A DNA stretch of 64,000 nucleotides from Tateyamaria omphalii (GTDB lineage: Bacteria > Pseudomonadota > Alphaproteobacteria > Rhodobacterales > Rhodobacteraceae), in contig NZ_JAHVHT010000003.1 in the NCBI RefSeq assembly GCF_019802125.1, forward strand, positions 62,001 to 126,000, given 5' to 3'. This document shows positions 1 through 9,026 of this stretch, in pieces. The first letter of the stretch is position 1; the number at the start of each line of letters is the position of its first letter. The notes below the pieces were generated by a model. The model did not search any database. It was not told where the DNA came from and saw only the letters and a list, made by a program, of their open reading frames with translations. The position numbers were made by a program, and so were the translations under genes.

Positions 1-137
1 TCGACGATCTCGAGGATCCGTTCAAGCTCTACCGCTGTCACACGATCATGAACTGCGCCAAGACATGCCCCAAGGGCCTGAACCCGGCCGAGGCAATTGC
101 CAACATCAAGAAGATGATGGTCGAACGCACCGTCTGA
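1..137 (+). CDS. sdhB: Succinate dehydrogenase iron-sulfur subunit, C-terminal 45 residues (partial)
   Basis: The reading frame entering from the left edge (first complete codon at base 3) ends at a TGA at 135-137. The tail reads [20 protein letters not shown], the C-terminal cluster-binding segment of SdhB, with a Cys followed by a CxxxCP motif. SdhB carries electrons from the flavoprotein subunit to quinone in complex II at the inner membrane. The 5' part, and presumably sdhC/D/A, lie outside the window. Identity rests on a short but very characteristic tail. Confidence 0.9.
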   Translation, partial: DDLEDPFKLYRCHTIMNCAKTCPKGLNPAEAIANIKKMMVERTV

Positions 138-198
138 TCCGACTTGCACGCTTCCCGGCCTGACGGCACAGTGCCGAAACGACGACCGGGAGGGGGCC

Positions 199-915
199 TT
201 GGCTGACATTGAATTTCTCTGCCCGCCAGACCTGGCGGGCAAGATCCCAGAACCCGCGCCGGCCTCAAGGTTCCTGCCGGACTGGTTCCGCAATCTCGAC
301 CGTGAAATGGGGATGAAGGACGCCCATGGCCTGCCGGGTTTGACCGTACGCGCCTGTCTGCCCGTGGCGGACGTCATGGCGCAGGGCTGGATCATCCCGA
401 CACCCTACGACATCTGGACCTCTGCCGATCCGGCGACGGGTGCCATCCAATTCCACTGGGATGCTTCGGCGGCCTTTGCGCCGATAGACATGCACCACCC
501 CGGTCAGATCGGCGCCCCGAACCCGCCCTTTGAAAACGCGATGCCGCTCAAGCTGCTGAACCCGTGGCGGGTCAAACTGCCTCCGGGTTGGTCGGCCACG
601 TTTCTGCACCCGGTGAACCACTTCGAACTGCCCTTCATGGCCTTTGCCGGCACAGTGGATTGCGACGCGCTGGATGTGCCTGTGAATGTGCCGTTCTTCT
701 GGACCGGGCGCAGCCCGGACATCCGTCTGCCCGCGGGATCACCCATGGTGCAGGTCATTCCGTTCGAACGCCGTGCCCAGATGCGCGCTGCCACAGTGCG
801 CGCCGAAACCGTGGAAGAGGCCGAGGTGCGGGCGCGGGATCTGAACCGCAAACATACCGAAGAATCCGTCTATGCCCGCGAGTGGCGCCGCCGTCACGAC
901 CGAACGCCCGGCTGA
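199..915 (+). CDS. Conserved hypothetical protein, 238 aa (DUF6065-like)
   Basis: A soluble 238-residue protein with no signal peptide or membrane segment. It is rich in Pro and Trp, with ACLPVADVMAQGWIIPTPYD near residue 50. The start is a TTG at 199, chosen because a strong GGGAGGGGG ribosome-binding stretch lies just upstream (188-196) and no ATG fits. The overall look resembles the DUF6065 family, whose function I do not know; the family call is from memory and tentative. It follows sdhB by 61 bases and may be co-transcribed with it. The last third is charged and Arg-rich. Confidence 0.75.
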   Translation: MADIEFLCPPDLAGKIPEPAPASRFLPDWFRNLDREMGMKDAHGLPGLTVRACLPVADVMAQGWIIPTPYDIWTSADPATGAIQFHWDASAAFAPIDMHHPGQIGAPNPPFENAMPLKLLNPWRVKLPPGWSATFLHPVNHFELPFMAFAGTVDCDALDVPVNVPFFWTGRSPDIRLPAGSPMVQVIPFERRAQMRAATVRAETVEEAEVRARDLNRKHTEESVYAREWRRRHDRTPG

Positions 916-989
916 CCTGCAACGCTCTTTCATCAGGATCTGGCGGCCCGCATCTTGCGCCCCTGTGCCCGCCCGCTAGGGTGCAGGGC

Positions 990-1835
990 ATGACCGATCT
1001 TCCCGACCACGCCGCCGCCCACCGCGCCTTGCCGCCGGTGATCTGCTACCCGCCCGACACCCTTCCGCAACCTGATATGGCGGCCTACGCCTTGGCTCGC
1101 GAGGGCATGACCAAGCTGTCAGAAGTCATTGCACCGCCACGCGAGGCCGCAACATTCGAGATCCCCGCCGGTCACATCTTTCGGATCTCGTCCATCGAAG
1201 GGCCACAGGTCGGTGACCTGAACCTCTGGAACAGGAACGATCTGAGCGAGCGCTTCTACTCGGGCAAAACCCGCGCCCTGCACGGCACGCATGTGAACAC
1301 AGGCGACCGGCTCTGGACCAGTTTTCCCACCCTGCGCCCGATGGCCACCATCATCCACGATACGCTCGACTGGTACGGGATCGACGACTTCGGCGGTGGC
1401 GTGCATGACGTGATCGGCACGCGGTGTGACCCCTATACAGGCAATCTGCTTCAAGGCGGGCACTACCACCATTGCTGTCACTCCAACCTGACCCGCGCGC
1501 TCGCAGATCACACTGGCCTCTCGTTGCCCGAGGCCGAGCTGCATGTCCACGATGTGCTGAACGTCTTCATGTGCACCGGCTTTACCCGCGACACCGGGCA
1601 ATATTTCATGAAAGCGTCGCCTGTCCGCCCTGGTGATCACATCGACTTTCTGGCCGAGATCGACCTGCTCGGCGCGCTCAGCGCGTGCCCTGGCGGCGAT
1701 TGCGGATCAGAGCACAGCTCCGATGTCGCGCCCTGCCATCCCTTGAAGATCGAGGTGTTCGCCCCAACACCCGGAGCTCTGGAAAATTGGCAAAGCCCCC
1801 CTCCCAACGGCTACGATCGCAGCCACGGCCGGTGA
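990..1835 (+). CDS. DUF1989 / urea carboxylase-associated family protein
   Basis: 281 residues from an ATG at 990; the frame stays open upstream, but the protein family starts near here. Core motifs include FEIPAGHIFRI, GPQVGDLNLWN and a Cys/His-rich stretch around GGHYHHCCHSNL, then a late CPGGDCG motif. These fit the DUF1989 family, often found beside urea carboxylase or amino acid catabolic genes and probably metal-binding through its Cys and His residues. No urea or urea-carboxylase gene is next to it here, so the substrate cannot be inferred. Catalytic function is unknown. Confidence 0.8.
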   Translation: MTDLPDHAAAHRALPPVICYPPDTLPQPDMAAYALAREGMTKLSEVIAPPREAATFEIPAGHIFRISSIEGPQVGDLNLWNRNDLSERFYSGKTRALHGTHVNTGDRLWTSFPTLRPMATIIHDTLDWYGIDDFGGGVHDVIGTRCDPYTGNLLQGGHYHHCCHSNLTRALADHTGLSLPEAELHVHDVLNVFMCTGFTRDTGQYFMKASPVRPGDHIDFLAEIDLLGALSACPGGDCGSEHSSDVAPCHPLKIEVFAPTPGALENWQSPPPNGYDRSHGR

Positions 1836-1865
1836 TGGTACGACTACGGTTTGTTAACCGCTCAA

Positions 1866-1943
1866 GGGTAGGATCCTAACAAATCCCTACCCGACCGTGA
1901 CGGTGGGGGTGCACAGGGGGGTGTACGGATGGTGCACAGGGGG
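1866..1943. repeat. Stem-loop followed by tandem GGTGCACAGGGGG direct repeats
   Basis: A 7-bp inverted repeat GGGTAGG/CCTACCC (1866-1872 and 1886-1892) sits about 30 bases after the DUF1989 stop. It is followed by two copies of GGTGCACAGGGGG at 1908-1920 and 1931-1943, 23 bases apart, with a degenerate GGTGTAC between them. The segment lies between convergent genes (DUF1989 and deoD). The stem may help termination although no T-run follows. The role of the repeats is unknown. Confidence 0.5.
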
Positions 1944-1999
1944 TGACACCCCGTCGCAGCGTTCAACTCCTTGTAATCATGTCGAAAAATATGGACCGG

Positions 2000-2710
2000 C
2001 TATGCAAACGCCGCTTCCAGCGCGATTTCCACCATATCCCCGAACGTCCGCTCGCGGTCTTCTGACGGAAGCGCTTCGCCGGTTTGCAAGTGATCGCTGA
2101 CGGTCAGAACGGCAAGCGCCCGGCGCCCGTGTCGTGCCGCGAGGGTGTACAGCTCCGCCGCCTCCATCTCGACGCCCAGAATACCGTGCCGCGTCATCTG
2201 TTCATCGAGGTCGGGTCGCTCGGCATAGAACACATCCGACGAGTAGATTCCGCCGACATGAGTCTTGGTCCCCCTCGCCTCAGCGGCCTTCACCGCCGCT
2301 GCCAGCAACCCGTAGTCGGCGCAGGGGGCATAGTTGATTTCCTTGAAGAACCCCGCAGATGGCGACGTGATCGTGCTGGCCGTCATCGCGATGATGACGT
2401 CCCGGATACCGACATGCGGCTGCATTCCCCCGCATGATCCAATGCGGATCAGTGTCTGCGCGCCATAGGTGGAGATCAGTTCGTTCGCATAGATCGACAG
2501 GGACGGCATTCCCATGCCGGAGCCCTGGATCGTCACCCGATTGCCCTTCCACATGCCGGTAAAGCCAAGCATGCCCCGCACTTCGTTCACCAGTTCGGCC
2601 CCATCCAGAAAGGTTTCGGCCGCCCACTTCGCGCGGTAGGGATCACCGGGCATCAAAACGGTTTCTGCGATCTGGCCTTCGGCGGCACCGATGTGGACGG
2701 TCATAATCAA
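2000..2710 (-). CDS. deoD: Purine-nucleoside phosphorylase, DeoD type
   Basis: About 236 residues, the usual length for hexameric bacterial PNP, which cleaves purine (deoxy)ribonucleosides with phosphate to base and (deoxy)ribose-1-phosphate in the cytosol. Seen motifs are [12 protein letters not shown] near the N-terminus, the phosphate-binding loop RIGSCGG near residue 88, and [13 protein letters not shown] near residue 180 (nucleoside binding), with SDH in the C-terminal part. The start is either of two in-frame ATGs six bases apart (2710 or 2704). It stands alone here; a BMP-type nucleoside importer lies 12 kb away at 14.2-19.0 kb and could feed it. Confidence 0.95.
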   Translation of the reverse strand: MIMTVHIGAAEGQIAETVLMPGDPYRAKWAAETFLDGAELVNEVRGMLGFTGMWKGNRVTIQGSGMGMPSLSIYANELISTYGAQTLIRIGSCGGMQPHVGIRDVIIAMTASTITSPSAGFFKEINYAPCADYGLLAAAVKAAEARGTKTHVGGIYSSDVFYAERPDLDEQMTRHGILGVEMEAAELYTLAARHGRRALAVLTVSDHLQTGEALPSEDRERTFGDMVEIALEAAFA

Positions 2711-3075
2711 CTCCTTGGTCTGAAACAGTGAGTTCGATTAACCATTTTTGATCCGAAGGAGAACAGTCTGTTCTACAAATCACGCGATCAAATCGTGGAT
2801 GGCTATTGGCAACGATGGATATGTCACCGTCAGAGCCGACAGTCGCAGGCTTCCAACGTTAGGGAGATGACAAACAACAAGGAAGATCGAGACAGCAGCC
2901 GAAACAAAGCGTGCAAGTGATGGTGATGTTTCGGAAACGGATTGGGCCGCACAGCCACACAATTGCTTGGGCCGGACCCTACGTTGTTCGAGAGCTCTTT
3001 GCGCTCAAGGGCGGTGATTGGATCGTGCCCCGTACAGATCCGGGGACACGATCCAATAAAGCCAAACGGCTTAGT
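2711..3075. other. Intergenic 365 bases: deoD upstream region and hns downstream region
   Basis: No convincing coding frame. The part next to deoD (about 2711-2790) should hold its promoter. The part next to the H-NS gene holds a strong inverted repeat listed separately. I see nothing else of note. Confidence 0.6.
3017..3057 (-). terminator. Stem-loop downstream of the H-NS-like gene
   Basis: ATTGGATCGTG-CCCC (3017-3031) pairs with GGGGACACGATCCAAT (3042-3057), giving an 11 + 4 bp stem with a single-base bulge and a 10-base loop, 18 bases past the stop codon of the H-NS gene. There is no T-run after it, so it could be a 3'-end stabilising hairpin or a factor-assisted terminator rather than a canonical intrinsic one. 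Confidence 0.55.
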
Positions 3076-3399
3076 CTAGATTTCCAGGCTTTCGGGCGAT
3101 TTGCCCGCTTCGACCGCTGCCTTGAACCAGTTTGGCTGACGGCCCTTGCCGGTCCAGGTCTGTGTCGGATTTTCGGGGTTCATGTATTTTGGTTCGGCAC
3201 TCGATGCTTTCGCACCACCGCGTGCGCCCTTTTTCCCGGTCAACTCATCAAGGGAAAAACCGAATTCCGCCGCTGCTTTTTGTGCGGCTGCCAAAGCCTC
3301 TTGTCTTTCAGTCTTTCGCCTTTGCACAATTGCTTCGTCGACATCGGCGCGCAAAGCTTCCAGTTCTTTCCGGCTCATTTTGTCGAGTTTTACTGCCAT
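3076..3399 (-). CDS. H-NS family nucleoid protein (HvrA-like)
   Basis: 107 residues, in the range of short H-NS/HvrA/StpA-type proteins of Rhodobacterales. The N-terminal half (about residues 8-50) is a charged helical dimerisation region, KMSRKELEALRADVDEAI and on. A Gly/Lys linker follows, then the C-terminal DNA-binding domain with the core motif TWTGKGRQPNWF, which matches the AT-hook-like loop of H-NS. It probably binds curved AT-rich DNA and modulates transcription. It is transcribed alone, with terminator-like structures on both sides. Confidence 0.9.
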   Translation of the reverse strand: MAVKLDKMSRKELEALRADVDEAIVQRRKTERQEALAAAQKAAAEFGFSLDELTGKKGARGGAKASSAEPKYMNPENPTQTWTGKGRQPNWFKAAVEAGKSPESLEI

Positions 3400-3630
3400 T
3401 AAATTTGTCCCAGTTTTGTTTGGATGATTCCCCTATTCTCAAAAATCTGTCGATAATCAATAGCATGGCTGACCGACTTTGTGTCAGTGGCGATAATTTG
3501 CTCGCTATGCGCGTTTCTTTCCACTGCCAGTCGAAAGAAGAATCTTTTCTTCCGTGTGCGTGCGCTGTGGCGATATCTATATCGGGCTCTATCTACTGGT
3601 TCTTTTTGCGATCCCAAGACCATCAATTCG

Positions 3631-3670
3631 AAAACAAAAAACCGGAGCGATCGTGCAGACCTCTCCGGTT
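3631..3670 (-). terminator. Intrinsic terminator of ecm
   Basis: On the minus strand, AACCGGAG (3670-3663), a 15-base loop, CTCCGGTT (3647-3640), then a T-rich tail TTTTTGTTTT. It lies 29 bases after the ecm stop codon: a canonical rho-independent terminator. The rest of the 299-base gap (3400-3698) holds the promoter region of the H-NS gene. Confidence 0.9.
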
Positions 3671-3698
3671 CAGTGGGTTTGCCAATCGATTGGCTATG

Positions 3699-5669
3699 CT
3701 ACTCGGCTGCGACTGCCTGCGGATCGGCCAGAGTCACAATATCCAGCATGATGGTGTTCAGTTCGAAATCCTTCGGCGTATAGACGCGGGCCACGCCCAT
3801 GGCACGCAGACGGTCAGCGTCATCATCGGGAATGATACCGCCCACGATAACCGGCACATGGCTCAGACCGGCGGCCTGCATCCGATGCATCAGGTCCTCG
3901 ACCAGTGGGATATGGCTGCCCGACAGGATCGACAGTCCGACGACATGGGCCTCGTCCTCACGCGCGGCAGCCACGATCTCCTCGGGTGTGAGGCGGATGC
4001 CCTCATATGCAATGTCCATGCCGCAATCCCGTGCGCGCACCGCAATCTGTTCGGCGCCGTTCGAGTGACCGTCGAGCCCGGGCTTCCCGACAAGGAATTT
4101 CAGGCGACGGCCCAATCGGTCGCTGACCGCATCCACCGCATCGCGCAGATCATCGAGCCCCTCGGTCATGTTCGACCGGCCCGAGGACACACCCGTGGGT
4201 CCACGGTATTCCCCATGCACGGCGCGCATCTGTGCAGCCCACTCGCCAGTGGTCACACCCGCTTTCGCGCAGATGATCGAAGCGGGCATCACATTCTTGC
4301 CCGCTTGCGCTGCGGCCCTGAGATCCGCCAGCGCTGATGTCACGGCGGCCTCGTCCCGCTCTGCACGCCAGGTGTTCAGCCGATCAATCTGGTCCTGCTC
4401 GACCGCAGGGTCGACAACCATGATACCGCCGTCACCGGTCATCAGCGGCGATTGCTCGCCCGCCTGATATTTGTTCACACCAACCACGACCGTCTCGCCT
4501 TTTTCGATGCGGTTCAGACGTTCGGCATTCGATTGTACCAATTGCGCTTTCATATAGTCGATGGCCGCGATGGCCCCGCCCATGGCATCCAGGTTTTCCA
4601 ACTCATGCCGGGCACCGGCCTTCAATTCCTCGACCTTGGCATCCACGGCGGGATTGCCATCAAACAGATCGTCATACTCCAGCAGGTCCGTTTCAAAGGC
4701 CATGATCTGCTGCATCCGCATCGACCACTGCTGGTCCCAGGGGCGGGGCAGGCCAAGCGCCTCGTTCCAAGCGGGCAATTGCACCGCGCGGGCACGCGCC
4801 TTTTTCGACAGCGTCACTGCGAGCATTTCAATCAGAATGCGGTAGACATTGTTCTCGGGCTGTTGCTCGGTCAAACCCAGCGAATTGACCTGCACCCCAT
4901 ACCGGAAGCGACGGAACTTCGGATCGGTCACGCCATAACGCGTCTCGCAAATCTCATCCCACAAATCGACAAAGGCGCGCATTTTGCACATCTCGGTGAC
5001 AAACCGAATGCCCGCATTCACGAAAAAGGAAATACGTCCCACGACGGCCGGGAAATCGGCCGGATCAATGCGCGGCTTCAATTCGTCCAGAACGGCAGTG
5101 GCCGTCGCAAGGGCAAAAGCCAATTCCTGTTCCGGCGTCGCGCCCGCCTCTTGCAGGTGATAGGAACACACGTTCATCGGGTTCCATTTCGGCACGTTCG
5201 TGTAACAATACTCTGCCACATCCGCGATCATCTTCAGTGATGGCTTCGGCGGGCAGATGTAAGTGCCCCGGCTCAGGTATTCCTTGATCAGATCGTTCTG
5301 TACGGTGCCCTGCAGCTTGGAAACATCCGCACCCTGTTCCTCGGCCACGGCGATATAGAGCGACAGAAGCCAGGGGGCCGTAGCGTTGATCGTCATCGAC
5401 GTGTTCATCTGTTCCAGCGGGATTTGGTCGAACAGGGTCCGCATATCGCCCAGATGCGCCACAGGCACGCCAACCTTGCCCACTTCGCCGCGCGCCAGCA
5501 CGTGATCGCTGTCATAGCCTGTCTGCGTCGGCAGATCGAAGGCGACCGACAGACCGGTCTGCCCTTTGGCCAGGTTCGAGCGATACAAAGCATTGGAAGC
5601 GGCAGCGGTCGAGTGCCCGGCATAGGTGCGGATCAACCAGGGGCGGTCTTTCTGTGCAGGCTGCGACAT
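3699..5669 (-). CDS. ecm: Ethylmalonyl-CoA mutase (coenzyme B12-dependent)
   Basis: 656 residues, a single-chain acyl-CoA mutase of the Ecm/MeaA length. It converts (2R)-ethylmalonyl-CoA to methylsuccinyl-CoA in the ethylmalonyl-CoA pathway of acetyl-CoA assimilation. The N-terminal TIM-barrel carries the substrate-binding segments LIRTYAGHS, SVAFDLPTQTGYDSD and NTSMTINATAPW. The C-terminal cobalamin domain has the DxHxxG motif in GLDGHSNGAEQIA (residues 531-543, ligand His535). A GGAG-type ribosome site precedes the ATG. Methylmalonyl-CoA mutase is the main alternative, but length, domain order and the nearby ccr favour Ecm. A strong terminator follows. Confidence 0.93.
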   Translation of the reverse strand: MSQPAQKDRPWLIRTYAGHSTAAASNALYRSNLAKGQTGLSVAFDLPTQTGYDSDHVLARGEVGKVGVPVAHLGDMRTLFDQIPLEQMNTSMTINATAPWLLSLYIAVAEEQGADVSKLQGTVQNDLIKEYLSRGTYICPPKPSLKMIADVAEYCYTNVPKWNPMNVCSYHLQEAGATPEQELAFALATATAVLDELKPRIDPADFPAVVGRISFFVNAGIRFVTEMCKMRAFVDLWDEICETRYGVTDPKFRRFRYGVQVNSLGLTEQQPENNVYRILIEMLAVTLSKKARARAVQLPAWNEALGLPRPWDQQWSMRMQQIMAFETDLLEYDDLFDGNPAVDAKVEELKAGARHELENLDAMGGAIAAIDYMKAQLVQSNAERLNRIEKGETVVVGVNKYQAGEQSPLMTGDGGIMVVDPAVEQDQIDRLNTWRAERDEAAVTSALADLRAAAQAGKNVMPASIICAKAGVTTGEWAAQMRAVHGEYRGPTGVSSGRSNMTEGLDDLRDAVDAVSDRLGRRLKFLVGKPGLDGHSNGAEQIAVRARDCGMDIAYEGIRLTPEEIVAAAREDEAHVVGLSILSGSHIPLVEDLMHRMQAAGLSHVPVIVGGIIPDDDADRLRAMGVARVYTPKDFELNTIMLDIVTLADPQAVAAE

Positions 5670-5742
5670 GAGCGATCTCCTGTGAATCGGGCGCGTAACA
5701 AAATTTCGTCTGATTGGAGGTATAGGTAATTATGTGGCGCAG

Positions 5743-6162
5743 TCAATCCGCTGCGTTGCGGCATTTTCGGCGCTGCGGCCAGACTGCGACCACGAACATC
5801 AACCAGCCCAGCACGCCAATACTGTGGGCCGACAAACTCGCAGGCCCGGTGAAAGTGAGCAGGGCGACAACCTCCTCCGGTGGCGGAGGGGCCTTGATCA
5901 CGGATTGCGCGGGCAAGCCGTCAAAGATCATGCGGTAGTAGGTATAGTATCCTTGGGGAGAGGCCCAAACGAAGGTGATGAAGGCAACGATCCAGACCGG
6001 CACACGGATGATCAGGGGGCGCCGTTGCACCAGAACCCAGGTGAACCCCAGCGCCAGCACCGCAAACAGCAGTGACACGGCAACAAGGCCGATCTGACCC
6101 AATGTGGTCAGCGTGTGGAATGAATCCCCTTCATACATGTCGCCATTTTCGAGTGAGGGCAT
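5743..6162 (-). CDS. Small conserved membrane protein upstream of ecm
   Basis: 139 residues from the ATG at 6162. The frame stays open further upstream, but that part is low-quality Arg-rich sequence overlapping the divergent promoter and acyltransferase start. There are three to four hydrophobic segments (about residues 17-40, 47-65 and 105-130), with a short hydrophilic loop containing APPPPEE. I recognise no enzyme motif. It is divergent from the acyltransferase gene and 73 bases upstream of ecm, probably in the same transcript. Its link to the ethylmalonyl-CoA pathway is positional only. Confidence 0.65.
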   Translation of the reverse strand: MPSLENGDMYEGDSFHTLTTLGQIGLVAVSLLFAVLALGFTWVLVQRRPLIIRVPVWIVAFITFVWASPQGYYTYYRMIFDGLPAQSVIKAPPPPEEVVALLTFTGPASLSAHSIGVLGWLMFVVAVWPQRRKCRNAAD

Positions 6163-6220
6163 GGGAAAGGCCAGCCCATTTCCCTTGCCCCCACCCCCTA
6201 CGCCTGCGAGGGTTTGCGCA

Positions 6221-7609
6221 ATGATGACGACCGTTGAACTCCCCCTTTGGCTATTTATGCTGATCCTCCTGTTCGCGGCCGTGACCTTTGCCTCGCATTT
6301 CCTGTTCCCATCAGTGCGCTGGTTCTTTCGCCGCAGGCTGGAACGGGCCGTCGCGCAGTTGAACGAACGTCTGACGCGACCGATCGAGCCGTTCAAGCTG
6401 GCGCGGCGGCACGATATGATCCAGCGCCTGATCTATGACCCCGAGGTGTCGGAAGCGATCGTCAGGTATGCGGATGAACATGATGTGCCAGAGAACGTCG
6501 CCTTCGAGCAGGCGCGCCGCTACGCGCGCGAGATCGTGCCCAGCTTCTCTGCCTTCGCCTATTTCAGCTTTGGCGCGCGGGCCGCTCGGTGGCTTGCAAC
6601 TGCGCTCTATAATGTGCGCACCGGGCTGAACAACGACCAGCAGATCCAAAGCGCGGACCCTAACGCCACGGTCGTCTTCGTGATGAACCATCGCAGCAAC
6701 ATGGACTACGTGCTGGTGACGTATCTTGCCGCGCAGGCGTCCGCGCTTAGCTACGCGGTGGGTGAATGGGCGCGGGTTTGGCCGCTGTCGCGGCTGATCA
6801 AATCCATGGGGGCCTATTTCATCCGACGCAAGTCGCGCGGCGTACTCTACCGCGCGGTGCTGGCGCGCTACGTGCGCATGGCAACCGAGGGCGGCGTGAC
6901 CCAGGCCATCTTTCCCGAAGGCGGGTTGAGCGTGAATGGCAAACTCATGCCCCTCAAGAAGGGGCTCTTGTCCTATGTCGTGGACGGCTATGACCCCGAC
7001 AAGCGCGACGTCGTCTTTGTCCCCGTTGCGATCAACTACGACCGCGTGCTCGAGGATCGCGTGTTGATCGCGGCCGATGCACGCGGCGACCGGCGGTTTG
7101 GTGTCAGCATCACTGTGGTCATGGCCGCGATCCTGCGCCTGCTTTGGCAATGGATCACCCGCCGGTACCGCAAGTTTGGCACTGCGTCCGTTGTCTTTGG
7201 CCCACCTGTGTCATTGGCTGCTCTCGGCGACGATGTCGAACTTGATCATCTGGCCGAAACATTGCGCGACCGCATCCAGGACGTGATGCCGGTGCCCTTC
7301 GTGCCGTTGCTGTGCCGCTTGCTGCTGATGTCGCCGGACCCGCTCCCAGATCTGGATCTGGTGCATGAGGTCAAGGCCGCCATGCCACCAAAGCGCGGCA
7401 CACGTCCCCCGTTGCTCGATCAGGATCTGAGAGACCGTGTGCTGCGTGCTCTTACCGATATGGAGGTGCGTGGGATGGTGAAACAGGTATCGGACGCATG
7501 GGTCATGCAACCCGAAGAAGAGCCTTTGGTCCGCTTCTACGCGAATTCCATCGACGATCTGTATCCTGACAGCATCACCATCGGCAATGCTGCGCGCGCA
7601 AAGTCATAA
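6221..7609 (+). CDS. PlsB-like glycerol-3-phosphate 1-O-acyltransferase
   Basis: 462 residues from the ATG at 6221, with GAGGG 8-9 bases upstream. An N-terminal membrane anchor (about 5-30) is followed by a PlsB-type acyltransferase domain: the catalytic HX4D motif NHRSNMD (His157, Asp162), the acceptor-binding block FPEGGLSVNG near residue 230, and VPVAINYDRVLED near residue 268, typical of PlsB block IV. It should acylate the sn-1 position of glycerol-3-phosphate, starting phospholipid synthesis at the inner membrane. It is shorter than enterobacterial PlsB (about 800 aa). It sits between ecm and ccr. Confidence 0.85.
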   Translation: MMTTVELPLWLFMLILLFAAVTFASHFLFPSVRWFFRRRLERAVAQLNERLTRPIEPFKLARRHDMIQRLIYDPEVSEAIVRYADEHDVPENVAFEQARRYAREIVPSFSAFAYFSFGARAARWLATALYNVRTGLNNDQQIQSADPNATVVFVMNHRSNMDYVLVTYLAAQASALSYAVGEWARVWPLSRLIKSMGAYFIRRKSRGVLYRAVLARYVRMATEGGVTQAIFPEGGLSVNGKLMPLKKGLLSYVVDGYDPDKRDVVFVPVAINYDRVLEDRVLIAADARGDRRFGVSITVVMAAILRLLWQWITRRYRKFGTASVVFGPPVSLAALGDDVELDHLAETLRDRIQDVMPVPFVPLLCRLLLMSPDPLPDLDLVHEVKAAMPPKRGTRPPLLDQDLRDRVLRALTDMEVRGMVKQVSDAWVMQPEEEPLVRFYANSIDDLYPDSITIGNAARAKS

Positions 7610-7678
7610 AATTACAAAAATACCAAAGCGCGGGTTGCTTTATTTCGTGACGAGCCATATTCAGCCGTAACGCAGTCG

Positions 7679-7700
7679 ATTCTGCGCTGCGGCACAGAAT
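7679..7700. promoter_or_regulatory. Inverted repeat in the ccr 5' region
   Basis: ATTCTG (7679-7684) and CAGAAT (7695-7700) flank a 10-base GC-rich centre, 20 bases before the ccr ATG and just upstream of its GGAGG ribosome site. It could be an operator for a regulator of acetyl-CoA assimilation or a short mRNA hairpin. It is short, so chance is possible. Confidence 0.35.
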
Positions 7701-7720
7701 TTCTAACCCCGGAGGCTGAC

Positions 7721-9001
7721 ATGGCACTCGACACTGGTATCGCGTCCTACGACGCACCTGAAAAAGACCTTTACGAAATGGGTGAAATTCCACCCATGGG
7801 CTATGTCCCGAAGCAGATGTATGCATGGGCGATCCGCCGCGAGCGTCATGGTGAGCCGGACACAGCCATGCAGCTCGAAGTGGTCGACGTGCCAACGCTC
7901 GACAGTCACGAGGTGCTGGTTCTAGTGATGGCTGCCGGCGTGAACTACAACGGCGTCTGGGCGTCGCTGGGCAAGCCGATTTCACCGTTTGATGGTCACG
8001 GCCAGCCCTTCCACATCGCTGGCTCCGATGCGTCTGGCATCGTCTGGGCCGTTGGCGACAAGGTGAAGCGCTGGAAGGTCGGCGACGAGGTTGTGATTCA
8101 CTGCAACCAGGACGATGGCGATGACCAGCACTGCAACGGTGGTGATCCGATGTATTCGGACAGCCAGCGCATCTGGGGCTATGAAACCCCCGATGGCTCC
8201 TTTGCCCAGTTCACCAATGTGCAGGCCCAGCAGCTTATGCCGCGCCCCAAGCACCTGACCTGGGAAGAAAGCGCCTGCTACACGCTGACGCTCGCCACTG
8301 CTTACCGGATGCTCTTCGGTCATGAGCCACATGACCTGAAGCCTGGCCAGAATGTTCTGGTCTGGGGCGCGTCGGGCGGTCTTGGTTCTTACGCCATCCA
8401 GCTGATCAACACTGCGGGGGCAAATGCGATTGGCGTGATCTCGGACGAGACCAAGCGCGACTTCGTGATGGATCTGGGCGCCAAGGGTGTCATCAACCGC
8501 AAGGACTTCAACTGCTGGGGCCAGCTGCCCACGGTCAACACGCCGGAATATGCCACGTGGCTGAAAGAGGCGCGCAAGTTCGGCAAGGCGATCTGGGACA
8601 TCACCGGCAAGGGCGTGAATGTCGACATGGTGTTCGAGCACCCGGGCGAAAGCACGTTCCCCGTGTCTTCGCTGGTGTGCAAGAAGGGTGGCATGGTCGT
8701 GATCTGCGCGGGTACCACCGGCTTCAACTGCACCTTCGATGTCCGCTACATGTGGATGCACCAGAAGCGTCTGCAGGGCAGCCACTTTGCGCACCTGAAG
8801 CAGGCCGCCGCTGCGAACCATCTGATGGTCGAGCGTCGTCTTGATCCTTGCATGTCCGAAGTGTTCGCCTGGGACGACCTGCGCGAAGCGCATATGAAAA
8901 TGCTGCGCAACGAGCACAAGCCCGGCAACATGTCCGTGCTGGTGCAAGCGCCCAAGACCGGTCTGCGCACGCTTGAGGATGCCCTGGAGGCCCGGCGTTA
9001 A
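7721..9001 (+). CDS. ccr: Crotonyl-CoA carboxylase/reductase
   Basis: 426 residues, the usual size. It reductively carboxylates crotonyl-CoA with NADPH and CO2 to (2S)-ethylmalonyl-CoA, the defining step of the ethylmalonyl-CoA pathway. The MDR fold is visible: a GroES-like N-terminal part (VNYNGVWASLGKP near residue 70, HIAGSDASGIVWAVGD near 100) and the Rossmann motif VWGASGGLGSYAIQL near residue 213. The Ccr-type insert with IHCNQDDGDDQHCNGGDPMY is present. A strong CCGGAGG site precedes the ATG. Its product is used by Ecm, encoded 2 kb away on the other strand. Confidence 0.96.
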   Translation: MALDTGIASYDAPEKDLYEMGEIPPMGYVPKQMYAWAIRRERHGEPDTAMQLEVVDVPTLDSHEVLVLVMAAGVNYNGVWASLGKPISPFDGHGQPFHIAGSDASGIVWAVGDKVKRWKVGDEVVIHCNQDDGDDQHCNGGDPMYSDSQRIWGYETPDGSFAQFTNVQAQQLMPRPKHLTWEESACYTLTLATAYRMLFGHEPHDLKPGQNVLVWGASGGLGSYAIQLINTAGANAIGVISDETKRDFVMDLGAKGVINRKDFNCWGQLPTVNTPEYATWLKEARKFGKAIWDITGKGVNVDMVFEHPGESTFPVSSLVCKKGGMVVICAGTTGFNCTFDVRYMWMHQKRLQGSHFAHLKQAAAANHLMVERRLDPCMSEVFAWDDLREAHMKMLRNEHKPGNMSVLVQAPKTGLRTLEDALEARR

Positions 9002-9026
9002 CGTCTTACACGTTTAAGAAGAGTAT

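Noticed and set aside
2911-3402. A 163-codon plus-strand frame over the H-NS gene
   Set aside because: It covers the H-NS-like gene in antisense, and its translation has no family features.
5743-6396. A longer form of the small membrane protein starting at 6396
   Set aside because: The extra 78 residues overlap the divergent acyltransferase start and are Arg/Ser-rich; the ATG at 6162 gives a cleaner membrane protein.
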